NCBI RefSeq assembly: GCF_900099645.1
Contig: NZ_FMTL01000001.1
Span: 1,426,001 to 1,490,000, forward strand
DNA: 64,000 nucleotides
Direction: 5' to 3'
From: Pseudomonas peli
GTDB taxonomy: Bacteria > Pseudomonadota > Gammaproteobacteria > Pseudomonadales > Pseudomonadaceae
In this document: positions 47,654 through 56,851 of the stretch, one piece after another
Layout of the letters: each line of letters begins with the position of its first letter
Position numbering within the stretch: position 1 is the stretch's first letter
Notes under the pieces: model-generated
What the model was told of the DNA's origin: nothing
Seen by the model: the letters and a program-made list of their open reading frames with translations, nothing else
Databases searched by the model: none
Made by a program: the position numbers and the translations under genes

Positions 47654-49168
47654 TTATCCAAGAAAGAGTTTGTACGCCGGGTTATCGCTCTCATCCCAGT
47701 AGGGATAGCCGATGGCTTCCAGCGCCGCTGGCACCAAATGGCGCTCGGCCTGCGGCACCTGCAGGCCCGCGACCACTCGACCATCGGCCGCACCGTGATT
47801 GCGGTAGTGGAACATTGAGATGTTCCAGCGCCCACCTAATTTCTGTAAGAAATTGAACAATGCACCCGGACGCTCAGGAAACTCGAAGCGGTAAACGCAC
47901 TCATCCGGCACCGCTGCCGCATGACCGCCAACCATATGACGGATATGCAACTTGGCCAGTTCGTTGTCAGTCAGGTCCAACACCGGGAAGCCCTGGTCGC
48001 GCAGACCCTGAACCAGCGCGGCACGCGGGTCACTTTCAGGGTGGGTTTGCACGCCGACAAAGATATGCGCCTCCTTATCTTCGTGATAGCGGTAGTTGAA
48101 CTCGGTGATCTGCCGCTTGCCAATGGCTTCGCAGAACGCCTTGAAGCTGCCCGGTTGCTCAGGGATGGTCACGGCGATGATCGCTTCACGCTTCTCGCCC
48201 AGTTCGGCGCGCTCAGCGACATGGCGCAGGCGGTCGAAGTTGACGTTGGCCCCCGAGTCGATACCCACCAACACGCGCCCACTGCAGCCTTCACGCTCCA
48301 CATACTTCTTGATCCCAGCCACGCTGAGCGCACCGGCCGGCTCGGTGATCGAACGGGTGTCGTCGTAGATGTCCTTGATCGCCGCACAGATCTCGTCGGT
48401 GCTGACGGTGATCACCTCGTCAACATGATCCTTGCACACATCAAAGGTGTGCTGACCGATCTGCGCCACGGCCACGCCATCGGCAAACAGCCCAACCTGC
48501 GACAGCACCACACGTTCACCGGCGGCCATCGCGGCCTGCAGGCAATTGGAATCGTCCGGCTCAACACCGATGACCTTGATCTCTGGGCGCAGGTATTTGA
48601 CATAGGCGGCGATACCCGCAATCAGCCCGCCGCCGCCCACCGGCACGAAGATCGCATCGATCGCCCCCGGTTGCTGACGGAGGATTTCCATCGCAATGGT
48701 GCCCTGCCCGGCAATGGTGTGCGGGTCATCATAGGGATGGATATAGATGTAGCCTTTCTCATCGACCAGCTTCAGCGAGTAGGCCAGTGCTTCCGGGAAG
48801 CTGTCGCCGTGCAGCACCACCTTGCCGCCGCGCGAGCGTACGCCCTGCACCTTGATTTCAGGGGTGGTCTTGGGCATCACGATGGTCGCCTTGACCCCCA
48901 GCACTTTGGCCGCCAGCGCCAGGCCCTGGGCATGGTTGCCGGCCGAGGCGGTCACCACACCGCGCGCCAGCTCCTCAGTCGAAAGCTGCGCCAGTTTGTT
49001 GTAGGCACCGCGAATCTTGAACGAGTACACCGGCTGCAGGTCTTCACGCTTGAGCAGAATCTGGTTGCCCAGGCGCTCGGAAAGCTGGTTAGCGGCTTGC
49101 AGCGGGGTTTCAACCGCCACGTCATAGACGCGCGAGGTGAGGATTTTCTTGACGTACTGTTCGAGCAT
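47654..49168 (-). CDS. ilvA: Biosynthetic threonine deaminase
   Basis: PLP enzyme that turns threonine into 2-oxobutanoate, the first step of isoleucine synthesis. The 504-residue protein has the catalytic domain (1-320) with PLP-binding Lys 51 in [21 protein letters not shown] and the phosphate loop VGGGGLIAG. Two ACT-like regulatory domains follow (about 330-410 and 425-500), as in the allosteric, isoleucine-inhibited form. It is divergent from rpiA. Together with ilvD it gives two branched-chain genes in the window, not in one operon. Confidence 0.96.
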   Translation of the reverse strand: MLEQYVKKILTSRVYDVAVETPLQAANQLSERLGNQILLKREDLQPVYSFKIRGAYNKLAQLSTEELARGVVTASAGNHAQGLALAAKVLGVKATIVMPKTTPEIKVQGVRSRGGKVVLHGDSFPEALAYSLKLVDEKGYIYIHPYDDPHTIAGQGTIAMEILRQQPGAIDAIFVPVGGGGLIAGIAAYVKYLRPEIKVIGVEPDDSNCLQAAMAAGERVVLSQVGLFADGVAVAQIGQHTFDVCKDHVDEVITVSTDEICAAIKDIYDDTRSITEPAGALSVAGIKKYVEREGCSGRVLVGIDSGANVNFDRLRHVAERAELGEKREAIIAVTIPEQPGSFKAFCEAIGKRQITEFNYRYHEDKEAHIFVGVQTHPESDPRAALVQGLRDQGFPVLDLTDNELAKLHIRHMVGGHAAAVPDECVYRFEFPERPGALFNFLQKLGGRWNISMFHYRNHGAADGRVVAGLQVPQAERHLVPAALEAIGYPYWDESDNPAYKLFLG

Positions 49169-49285
49169 GGCGGGATCGCAGGCGGCTTTTCAGAGAGTCA
49201 GCGAGTCTACCCCAGCGTTGCGCCGAACGACCATACAAGCCACAGGGTTTTCCCGGCCAGCGGCCCCCTGGCGCCTCAGTCAGGC

Positions 49286-49291
49286 TATAAT
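49286..49291 (+). promoter_or_regulatory. -10 box upstream of rpiA
   Basis: A perfect TATAAT in GGCTATAATTCGCGCC, 36 bases before the rpiA ATG. No good -35 is seen at 16-18 bases; the divergent ilvA starts 118 bases away. Confidence 0.45.
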
Positions 49292-49327
49292 TCGCGCCTT
49301 TCAATCACTCCCACTCCAGGCCTAAAG

Positions 49328-50002
49328 ATGAATCAGGATCAACTCAAGCAAGCCGTCGCCCAGGCTGCCGTCGACTTTATTCTCCCCAAACTCGACGCCA
49401 AGAGTGTGATCGGTGTCGGCACCGGCTCCACTGCCAACTGTTTTATCGATGCCCTGGCCAAGCACAAGATGGAGTTCGACGGCGCTGTGGCCAGTTCCGA
49501 AGCCACCGCCGCACGCCTCAAGGGCCATGGTATTCCGGTGTATGAGCTGAACACCGTCAGCGACCTGGAGTTCTATGTGGATGGCGCCGATGAAAGCGAC
49601 GAGCACCTCAATCTGATCAAGGGCGGTGGCGCGGCCCTGACCCGCGAGAAGATCGTCGCGGCCGTGGCGCAGACCTTTATTTGCATCGCCGACGCCAGCA
49701 AGTTGGTGCCAGTCCTCGGCGCCTTCCCACTGCCGGTGGAAGTGATCCCGATGGCGCGCAGCCACGTCGCCCGCCAGTTGGTCAAACTCGGCGGCGATCC
49801 GGTGTACCGCGAAGGCGTGGTGACCGACAACGGCAATATCATCCTCGACGTGTTCAACCTGTCGATCACCAACCCGGTGGAGCTGGAAAGCCAGATCAAC
49901 GCCATCGTCGGCGTGGTCACCAACGGCCTGTTCGCTGCACGCCCAGCTGACCTGCTGTTGCTCGGCACCGCAGAAGGCGTGAAAACCCTCAAGCGCGCCT
50001 GA
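49328..50002 (+). CDS. rpiA: Ribose-5-phosphate isomerase A
   Basis: Interconverts ribose-5-phosphate and ribulose-5-phosphate in the pentose phosphate pathway. The 224-residue protein shows [17 protein letters not shown] (phosphate loop), [18 protein letters not shown] (catalytic Asp residues and Lys) and [12 protein letters not shown]. The ATG at 49328 lies after CTCCAGGCCTAAAG and gives the standard N-terminus [11 protein letters not shown]; the frame happens to be open far upstream across ilvA, but that part is not coding. Confidence 0.96.
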   Translation: MNQDQLKQAVAQAAVDFILPKLDAKSVIGVGTGSTANCFIDALAKHKMEFDGAVASSEATAARLKGHGIPVYELNTVSDLEFYVDGADESDEHLNLIKGGGAALTREKIVAAVAQTFICIADASKLVPVLGAFPLPVEVIPMARSHVARQLVKLGGDPVYREGVVTDNGNIILDVFNLSITNPVELESQINAIVGVVTNGLFAARPADLLLLGTAEGVKTLKRA

Positions 50003-50140
50003 TCGCCGCCGGCACTAAGGCAGTCCATAGCGGCTGTGCAAAAATGGATCAGGTCGGCAGACAGCCTGCGTCCTTTGCGACATGCTGCCAGCAGTGCTTA
50101 GCAGGTCGTTAAACCGTAATCAGGATCGTCAGGGAGCTTT

Positions 50141-51925
50141 ATGTCCGCATTCGTCTCGTCCACCCATGATCGCCAGTTGGAACTCGCCGACCTGCTGCGT
50201 GAGCTGGTCGCCCAGGGGCGGACCAATCAGGACAATGCCGAACAATGCCTGGCAATCCGCCGCAGTGCCGTTAATAACCAGCAGCATCCGCTGGAATTTC
50301 TTGCCGCGCAGCAACTGGACGATCTGAAAAACCCTGGCAAGAAGCTTGAACTGGAAGGCCTGACCAGTTGGCTGGCGGAACAATGCGGACAGCCCTTTCT
50401 GCGCATCGACCCGCTGAAGATCAATGTTGCCGCCATCACCCCGCTGATGTCCTATGCCTTCGCCCAGCGCCACAAGATTCTTGCTGTGGCGGTGGACAAC
50501 GACAGCGTGACCATCGCCAGCAGCGAGCCTTTGGTAAATAGCTGGGAAGCCAACCTGACCCACGTGCTCAAGCGTCCGATCAAGCGCGTGGTGGCTAGCC
50601 CAACGGATATCCAACGCTTTACTGTGGAGTTCTACCGCCTAGCCAAATCGGTAAGCGGCGCCTCAGCCGGCGACACTAAGATCAGCAACATGGGCAACTT
50701 CGAGCAACTGCTCAACCTCGGCGCCCAGGATCAGGAGCCGGACGCTAACGACGCACATATCGTCAATATCGTCGACTGGCTGTTTCAGTACGCCTTCACC
50801 CAACGCGCCAGCGATATCCATATCGAGCCACGCCGCGAACAGGGCAGCGTGCGTTTTCGCATCGACGGCGTGTTGCACACCGTCTACCAATTCCCGCCTC
50901 AGGTAACAATGGCCATCGTCAGCCGCCTGAAAAGCCTGGGACGGATGAACGTTGCAGAAAAACGTAAACCGCAGGATGGCCGGGTGAAGACCAAGACCCC
51001 GGATGGCGGTGAAGTCGAACTGCGCCTGTCGACACTGCCCACCGCGTTTGGCGAAAAAATGGTGATGCGGATCTTCGACCCAGAAGTGCTGCTGAAAAGC
51101 TTCGACCAGCTGGGTTTCTCTGCCGACGATCTGAAACGCTGGCAGAGCATGACCAGCCAGCCCAACGGCATCATTCTGGTTACCGGCCCCACCGGATCGG
51201 GCAAGACCACCACGCTGTACACCACGCTCAAGCAACTGGCCACGCCGGAAGTTAACCTCTGCACCATCGAAGATCCGATCGAGATGGTCGAGCCGGCCTT
51301 CAACCAGATGCAGGTGCAACACAATATCGACCTGACCTTCGCCAGCGGCGTACGCGCGCTGATGCGCCAAGACCCAGACATCATCATGGTCGGCGAAATT
51401 CGCGACCTGGAAACCGCCGAGATGGCGATTCAGGCGGCGTTGACCGGACACCTGGTACTGTCCACCCTGCACACCAACGACGCGCCCAGCGCGATCACCC
51501 GCCTGCTGGAACTTGGCGTGCCGCACTACCTACTCAAGTCCACCCTGCTCGGTGTAATGGCCCAGCGCCTGGTGCGCACTCTATGCCCGCACTGCAAGGC
51601 GCCACAGACGCTGGATGAAGACGGCTGGCAGAGCCTGACCAAACCCTGGAGCGCGCCACTGCCGACTCAAGCCTGCCGTGCCGTAGGTTGCCTGGAATGC
51701 CGCGACACCGGTTACCGCGGCCGCGCTGGGGTGTATGAAATCATGCTGATCAATGATGCGATGAAGCCGCTGATCACCGCCGATACCGACCTGATTGCCC
51801 TGCGTCGGCATGCGTTCAAGGAAGGCATGCGCAGCCTGCGTCTGTCTGGCGCGCAGAAGGTCGCCGCCGGCCTGACCACCATTGAGGAAGTGCTGCGGGT
51901 CACTCCGCAGAGCGAGCAGAAATAG
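50141..51925 (+). CDS. Orphan GspE/PilB-type secretion ATPase
   Basis: A 594-residue ATPase of the type II secretion/type IV pilus family. An N-terminal MshEN-like domain (about 60-155) precedes the core. The Walker A motif GPTGSGKTTT is near residue 350, the Asp box and Walker B DPDIIMVGEIRD near 410-420 and the His box LTGHLVLSTLHTNDA near 436. A zinc module with CPHC (about 482) and CLEC (about 517) follows. All motifs look functional. No other secretion or pilus gene lies nearby, so its partner system must be elsewhere or it acts alone. Confidence 0.9.
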   Translation: MSAFVSSTHDRQLELADLLRELVAQGRTNQDNAEQCLAIRRSAVNNQQHPLEFLAAQQLDDLKNPGKKLELEGLTSWLAEQCGQPFLRIDPLKINVAAITPLMSYAFAQRHKILAVAVDNDSVTIASSEPLVNSWEANLTHVLKRPIKRVVASPTDIQRFTVEFYRLAKSVSGASAGDTKISNMGNFEQLLNLGAQDQEPDANDAHIVNIVDWLFQYAFTQRASDIHIEPRREQGSVRFRIDGVLHTVYQFPPQVTMAIVSRLKSLGRMNVAEKRKPQDGRVKTKTPDGGEVELRLSTLPTAFGEKMVMRIFDPEVLLKSFDQLGFSADDLKRWQSMTSQPNGIILVTGPTGSGKTTTLYTTLKQLATPEVNLCTIEDPIEMVEPAFNQMQVQHNIDLTFASGVRALMRQDPDIIMVGEIRDLETAEMAIQAALTGHLVLSTLHTNDAPSAITRLLELGVPHYLLKSTLLGVMAQRLVRTLCPHCKAPQTLDEDGWQSLTKPWSAPLPTQACRAVGCLECRDTGYRGRAGVYEIMLINDAMKPLITADTDLIALRRHAFKEGMRSLRLSGAQKVAAGLTTIEEVLRVTPQSEQK

Positions 51926-51941
51926 CCTTAGCCCATGCGTT

Positions 51942-52661
51942 TCAGCTGCGCGGCAAACGCTGCTGACGGGCGAGGATGCTTGCCATTCGCTGCGGCTTGC
52001 AGTCCAAGTAGGCTGAAGCCTGCAACCAGCGCTGATTGGAATGCCAGGCGAAGAGAAACTGCCCGCCCTTGAGCTGATCCACCACCATCCGTGCCACTTC
52101 CGGACGCACCGCCGGGCAACCCAGGCTGCGGCCGATACGCCCATGCTTCTGTGCCCAGCGTGGGCTGACATAACCGGCGCCATGAATCACGATGGCACGC
52201 TCGCGGGCCAGGTCATTCAGGCCAGGCTCCAGGCCATCCATACGCAAGGAATAGCCATGCTTGCCGCGGTAGCTTTCCGCCGTGCGGAACAAGCCCAGAC
52301 TGGATTGATGGCTACCCAGACGATTGGAAAACACCTCGGCGAAGTTCTCCCCGGACTTGCGGCCGTGGGCGACGAAATCGCGCAATAGCAGACGCTTGCG
52401 CTGCAGATCGAATATCCATAACCGCCGCTCGGTGGAAGGCCGCGAATAGTCGATCACCGCAAGGCGGCGAGCCGGACCCGCACCATGATTGACCGCGCAC
52501 TGCATGGCCGCCAGCGCATGCTGCAGCGCCTGCTGATTGAGCCCGGGGGCAATCTGCGCCAGATCCCTGAGCAAGCCATCCTGCTCGGTTGCTGTCGCCG
52601 ACAAGGGCATGCAAGAAAGCCAAAAGCCGATCAGGCAGAACCTGCCAAGACGTCCAAACAT
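51942..52661 (-). CDS. Murein L,D-transpeptidase catalytic domain protein (YkuD_2 type)
   Basis: A 239-residue exported protein. The signal peptide (MFGRLGRFCLIGFWLSC to about residue 24) precedes a domain with RLWIFDLQRKRLLL, VIHGAGYVSP and the active-site stretch GRSLGCPAVRP, whose Cys (about residue 180) and upstream His form the expected L,D-transpeptidase pair. Family members remodel peptidoglycan cross-links or cleave D-Ala residues. The ATG at 52661 is chosen because the signal peptide begins there; a longer in-frame reading adds about 42 Arg-rich residues. It is divergent from a second, different L,D-transpeptidase gene 109 bases away. Confidence 0.86.
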   Translation of the reverse strand: MFGRLGRFCLIGFWLSCMPLSATATEQDGLLRDLAQIAPGLNQQALQHALAAMQCAVNHGAGPARRLAVIDYSRPSTERRLWIFDLQRKRLLLRDFVAHGRKSGENFAEVFSNRLGSHQSSLGLFRTAESYRGKHGYSLRMDGLEPGLNDLARERAIVIHGAGYVSPRWAQKHGRIGRSLGCPAVRPEVARMVVDQLKGGQFLFAWHSNQRWLQASAYLDCKPQRMASILARQQRLPRS

Positions 52662-52770
52662 TGCGCAAATACCTCGAGTACCTTCGGACGTCCTGTCACA
52701 AGATCCGCCCCTAGCCCGCCTATACTGGTTGCGGCTAACCCGCTTTTCGGCCGAGGACTGGAGCAGTAGA

Positions 52771-54357
52771 TTGTTCAAAAAACGCACACTCTACCTGAGC
52801 GCCGCCCTGCTCATCCTGCCATTGGTCGCCAACGCCACCGGTGCGCCCTTCGCCACCAGCGTCGATCTGCGCCCATTGCTGGCTCATTTGACGCAGCGCT
52901 GCAGCCCATTACCGACAAGCCTAGACGAGAATGCTCAGCGCCTGCTGCAGGCTTTTTATGCGCAACGCGACGGCCAGCCGGCCTGGCAGAACAGCGAACA
53001 ACTGCTGCAATTGCGCGAACAGCTGGCGCAATTGGACGATGACGGCCTGCAGCCCAGTGACTATCTGCTGCCCAGCCTGGTCGCGGAAAGCTTCGCCAAG
53101 CAGCGCGACTGCGCGGAACTGCTGACCAGCCACAGCTACCTGCAGGCCCTGCTGCACCTGCGCCGCGGCCGCTTGCTGCAACAGCGCCTGGAACCGCTGT
53201 GGCAGGCGCCAGGGCAAACCAACCCGGACCCGCAACTGGCGACCCTCTCACTGGCCCTGCTGCATCTGCACACGCCGTCCCTGGCCTTTGCCAGCGCACG
53301 GCCGGCTACCGTGCAATACCAGCGGCTGCGTAGCGCTTATGCGCAACAACGCCTACAGCCGCTGCAGGAGTGGACGACACTCGCCAGCGGCGCACAGCTC
53401 AAACCCGGCGGCAAGGATGCGCGACTGCCAGCATTGCGCACACGCCTGATCGCCCAGGGCTACCTGGCTGCACCGCAAGAAGAACTGGGCAGCACCTATG
53501 ATCTGGCCACACAAAGCGCGCTGGAGAATTTCCAACGCGACCACGGCCTTAACCCGGATGGCATCCTCGGCCCCGCCAGCCTGACCGAGCTGAATATCAG
53601 CCCACAGATGCGTCGCGAGCAGCTGCGCGCCAACCTTGAGCGCCTGCGCTGGCTGGCAGACTCTATGGGCGAGGCCAAAGTGCTGATCAATGTTGCGGCC
53701 GCCGAAATCCAGGTGCGGCGCGATAACCAGCTGCTTTGGCGCAGCCGTACCCAGGTCGGCCGTGCCGAACGGCAGACTCCGCTGCTCGCCTCCAGCATTG
53801 TACGGCTGACCCTCAATCCGACCTGGACCGTGCCGCCGACCATTCTGCGTGAAGACAAATTGCCGGCTATTCGCGAAGACATCAGCTACCTGGAGCGTCA
53901 CCAGATGAGCGTGCTCGACCGCGACGGCAACCTCCTCGACCCGCAGAGCATCGACTGGGAAAGCCCCGGAGCGATCCGCCTGCGGCAGTCGGCCGGTAGC
54001 CATAACCCGCTCGGCCGCGTCGCTGTGCGCTTCGACAATCCATTCGCGGTCTACCTGCACGACACGCCCAGCCAGCAGCTGTTCAGCAAAGCGCCGCGTG
54101 CGTTCAGCTCGGGCTGCGTAAGGGTCGAGGCGGTCGATACCCTGCTCGCCTGGCTGCTCACCCCGGATGAGCTGAGCAGCGTGCAGACGCGTATCGCCAG
54201 CGGCGAAACCCAGCAATACCGCCTGCAACATCCGGCGCCGCTGCTGATTGCCTATTGGACGGTAGAAGCCAGCAAGGACGGGGCACTGCGCTACTACCCA
54301 GACATCTACGCGCGCGACATGCGCCTGGTCAAAGCGCTGGCGCCAAACGTGCACTGA
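52771..54357 (+). CDS. L,D-transpeptidase of the YcbB/LdtD type
   Basis: Periplasmic enzyme that makes 3-3 cross-links in peptidoglycan. The 528-residue protein starts at TTG 52771 (LFKKRTLYLSAALLILPLVA), 7 bases after GGAG, and begins with a signal peptide. A scaffold region (about 40-190), a peptidoglycan-binding domain (YDLATQSALENFQRDHGLNP, about 245-285) and the YkuD catalytic domain follow. The catalytic domain has YLHDTPSQQLFS and SSGCVRVEAVD, with the nucleophilic Cys near residue 450. The domain order is that of E. coli LdtD. Rare TTG start may lower expression; no nearer ATG keeps the signal peptide. Confidence 0.9.
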   Translation: MFKKRTLYLSAALLILPLVANATGAPFATSVDLRPLLAHLTQRCSPLPTSLDENAQRLLQAFYAQRDGQPAWQNSEQLLQLREQLAQLDDDGLQPSDYLLPSLVAESFAKQRDCAELLTSHSYLQALLHLRRGRLLQQRLEPLWQAPGQTNPDPQLATLSLALLHLHTPSLAFASARPATVQYQRLRSAYAQQRLQPLQEWTTLASGAQLKPGGKDARLPALRTRLIAQGYLAAPQEELGSTYDLATQSALENFQRDHGLNPDGILGPASLTELNISPQMRREQLRANLERLRWLADSMGEAKVLINVAAAEIQVRRDNQLLWRSRTQVGRAERQTPLLASSIVRLTLNPTWTVPPTILREDKLPAIREDISYLERHQMSVLDRDGNLLDPQSIDWESPGAIRLRQSAGSHNPLGRVAVRFDNPFAVYLHDTPSQQLFSKAPRAFSSGCVRVEAVDTLLAWLLTPDELSSVQTRIASGETQQYRLQHPAPLLIAYWTVEASKDGALRYYPDIYARDMRLVKALAPNVH

Positions 54358-54481
54358 TCGGTCGCCATGACCGTTGATCGGCACACTCTGCAACGCCATC
54401 GACAGCAGTGCCAACGCCAACTGTGCTTAGATAGCTGAACAGCTAATCCGCAGACTAAAACCCACCAAGGAGCTACACCAC

Positions 54482-55402
54482 ATGGAAATCGGCAGCGTCA
54501 TCTTTCTCTTTGTCGGCCTCGCCGTCGCCATCGTTTTTATGGGTTTCAAGGTCGTGCCGCAGGGTTTTGAATGGACGGTGGAGCGCTTCGGTCGCTACAC
54601 CAACACCCTTAAGCCTGGCCTGAATATCATCGTCCCGGTGATGGACAAAGTCGGCCGCAAGCTCAACGTAATGGAAAACGTGCTGGATATTCCGCCGCAG
54701 GAAGTGATCACCGCCGATAACGCCACGGTGCAGATCGACGCCATCTGCTTCTTCCAGATCATCAATTCGGCCCAGGCCGCCTACGAGGTGAACAACCTCG
54801 AACACGCCATCCGCAACCTAGTGATGACCAATATCCGTACCGTGCTCGGCTCCATGGAGCTGGATGCCATGCTCGGCCAACGCGACGCAATCAACGAGAA
54901 GCTGCTACGCACCGTTGATGAAGCCACCGCGCCCTGGGGTATCAAGATCACCCGTATCGAGATCAAGGACATCAGCCCACCCGCCGATTTGATGGCCGCC
55001 ATGTCCGGGCAGATGAAAGCCGAGCGGATCAAGCGCGCACAGATTCTCGAAGCCGAAGGCCTGCGCGCCGCCGCCATCCTTACCGCCGAAGGGCAGAAGC
55101 AGGGCGACATCCTCAAGGCCGAAGGCCAGCGCCAGGCTGCCTTCCTCGAAGCCGAAGCGCGCGAACGTGCCGCCCAGGCAGAAGCTGAAGCCACGCGCAT
55201 GGTTTCCGAAGCCATCGCCCAGGGCAACGTGCAGGCGGTTAACTACTTCGTCGCGCAGAAATACATCGAAGCCCTCGGCCAACTGGCCAGCGCCAATAAC
55301 AGCAAGGTCATCCTGATGCCGCTGGAAGCCAGCCAGGTGATCGGTGCAGTCGGCGGTATCAGCGAAATTGTCAAAGCCACCTTCGGCGAGAAGAAGGGTT
55401 AA
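54482..55402 (+). CDS. SPFH/stomatin-like membrane protein (QmcA type)
   Basis: A 306-residue membrane-anchored scaffold. One N-terminal helix (about 4-22, [18 protein letters not shown]) is followed by the SPFH domain (about 25-190) and a coiled-coil Ala/Glu-rich region (about 195-260: [19 protein letters not shown]). Such proteins form large ring or cage oligomers and modulate membrane proteases or lipid domains. AAGGAG lies upstream of the ATG. The next gene is NfeD-like, 3 bases away: the classic SPFH-NfeD pair. Confidence 0.9.
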   Translation: MEIGSVIFLFVGLAVAIVFMGFKVVPQGFEWTVERFGRYTNTLKPGLNIIVPVMDKVGRKLNVMENVLDIPPQEVITADNATVQIDAICFFQIINSAQAAYEVNNLEHAIRNLVMTNIRTVLGSMELDAMLGQRDAINEKLLRTVDEATAPWGIKITRIEIKDISPPADLMAAMSGQMKAERIKRAQILEAEGLRAAAILTAEGQKQGDILKAEGQRQAAFLEAEARERAAQAEAEATRMVSEAIAQGNVQAVNYFVAQKYIEALGQLASANNSKVILMPLEASQVIGAVGGISEIVKATFGEKKG

Positions 55403-55405
55403 ACC

Positions 55406-55852
55406 ATGTGGGACTTTTTACAGCACCTGTCGTACTGGAACTGGCTGGCGTTCGGCACTCTGCTGCTGATCCTCGAAGTGTTCGGTGCCGGTGGCTATCT
55501 GCTGTGGATCGGCCTGGCCGCCGCCAGCGTCGGCCTGCTGACCTTTATCTTTCCGGGCCTGCCCTGGGCTGCGCAGTTCATCCTGTTCGGCCTACTGTCG
55601 ATACTCACCGCAGTGTTCTGGTGGCAGCGCCAACGCAGCGCCGCCAAACCCTCCGACCAGCCTGGGCTGAACCAGCGTGGCAGCGAATTCATGGGACGCA
55701 CCTTTGCCCTGCATGAAGCCATCCATGAGGGGCGTGGCAAGATAAAAGCCGGAGACTCGTTGTGGTTGGTCAGCGGCCCGAATCTACCGGCGGGCACGCC
55801 GGTGCGCGTAGTGGGTCAGGACGGTGTGGTACTGCGGGTCGAAGCCGAGTAA
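55406..55852 (+). CDS. NfeD-family membrane protein
   Basis: A 148-residue partner of the upstream SPFH protein. Two or three hydrophobic helices (about 10-70) lead to a C-terminal OB-fold domain (about 85-148: MGRTFALHEAIHEGRGKIK, GTPVRVVGQDGVVLRVE), the soluble NfeD domain. This is the short form without the ClpP-like protease domain. It is thought to act with the SPFH protein in membrane quality control. Confidence 0.88.
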   Translation: MWDFLQHLSYWNWLAFGTLLLILEVFGAGGYLLWIGLAAASVGLLTFIFPGLPWAAQFILFGLLSILTAVFWWQRQRSAAKPSDQPGLNQRGSEFMGRTFALHEAIHEGRGKIKAGDSLWLVSGPNLPAGTPVRVVGQDGVVLRVEAE

Positions 55853-55864
55853 TCGGCCTAACAG

Positions 55865-55904
55865 GCAAACCGGCACTGGCGGACAACGCCCAGTGCCGGT
55901 TTGC
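55865..55904. terminator. Long hairpin between convergent genes
   Basis: A perfect 15-base stem (GCAAACCGGCACTGG with CCAGTGCCGGTTTGC) and a 10-base loop lie between the stops of the NfeD gene and the binding-protein gene. There is no T-run on the plus strand, so it may be a bidirectional, weakly intrinsic terminator or an mRNA 3'-end stabiliser. Confidence 0.5.
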
Positions 55905-55910
55905 TGCCTG

Positions 55911-56816
55911 TCAATCAGGCAATGCGTAAACCTTGAACAGCGCCTTGACCATATCCCCCGGCTCACCGAAGTAGCGACCGTATATCTGCTCCAACTCACC
56001 GGAGCGCTGCGCCTTGCTAAGGGCCGTGTCGACCAACAGGCGGAAGTCTTCGTCACCACGCGTTAAGGCCATCGCCACCGGGGCGAATTCGTAGATTCGC
56101 TCCAGCACCTGCATATCACTGGCATCATCACGCTTGGCCAGGTAATTCTTCAGGAGCATGCGCTCAGAAAAGAACGCATCGGCCTTACCCTCGGCCACCA
56201 ACTGCACACCTTCCTCCTGGCTGCTGACGGTCACCACCGTAGCGACAACACCCAGCATGCGTTGCTGCTTGCGAATCCAGGCTTCTGTCGCTTCGCCCTG
56301 TTTAACCGCATAGGTATGGTTAGCCAAGCCGCGATTGACCGTGGCGCGCCAAGTCGGTCCGCTGTGTGCAACCTCACCGTTGAGCACCTTGAGCAAAGCC
56401 TCGGGCGCATCCTTACGCACCAAGACCGCCAGCCCGGCGGTGTAGATGGGCAGGGAGAAACTGACGTGCTTACGCTGACTGAGGCTTTCCACACTGGGCG
56501 AGCAGAGCAGGTCGAGCGAACCGTCACGCACGGCGTTCAGCCCTTGTGTCGCCGTCACAGACTGATAGCGCACCTGCAGCGCAGGCAGGTTCAGTTCGGT
56601 TTTGACCTGTTCGACCACCTTCTCGCACAGCTCAATCGCATAGCCGCCGACTTCACCGTTTTGCAGGCTGCTGAACGGGGCAATGTCGTCGATGTAGCCC
56701 AGATTAAGCGTGTTGCTGCTTTCGATGCGCTGCAACGTCTCGGCGTGGGTTACAGGCGACAGCGCCAGGAGGCAGGCCAGCAGAAGGTTGCACGGATTAC
56801 ACAGGTGAATATTCAT
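55911..56816 (-). CDS. Periplasmic amino-acid-binding protein (SBP_bac_3 type)
   Basis: A 301-residue extracytoplasmic solute-binding protein of the polar amino acid family. The signal peptide (MNIHLCNPCNLLLACLLALS to THA, about residue 25) precedes the binding domain: LNLGYIDDIAPFSS, GGYAIELCEKVV and DLLCSPSV. The start at 56816 places GGGG 8 bases upstream; an ATG at 56852, which overlaps the antiporter stop (TAATG), would add 12 polar residues. No ABC permease or ATPase is next to it, so it may serve as a sensor or feed a transporter elsewhere. Its place at the end of the decarboxylase operon suggests a basic amino acid or polyamine ligand, which is inference. Confidence 0.85.
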   Translation of the reverse strand: MNIHLCNPCNLLLACLLALSPVTHAETLQRIESSNTLNLGYIDDIAPFSSLQNGEVGGYAIELCEKVVEQVKTELNLPALQVRYQSVTATQGLNAVRDGSLDLLCSPSVESLSQRKHVSFSLPIYTAGLAVLVRKDAPEALLKVLNGEVAHSGPTWRATVNRGLANHTYAVKQGEATEAWIRKQQRMLGVVATVVTVSSQEEGVQLVAEGKADAFFSERMLLKNYLAKRDDASDMQVLERIYEFAPVAMALTRGDEDFRLLVDTALSKAQRSGELEQIYGRYFGEPGDMVKALFKVYALPD

Positions 56817-56851
56817 ATCCATATCCCCAGATTCAAAGGGTTTACCAGCCA

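Noticed and set aside
47921..49327. Very long open frame opposite ilvA that runs into rpiA
   Set aside because: It lies antisense to a clear ilvA, has no recognisable domain, and rpiA starts properly at 49328 with its usual N-terminus. Long antisense frames are common in GC-rich genes.
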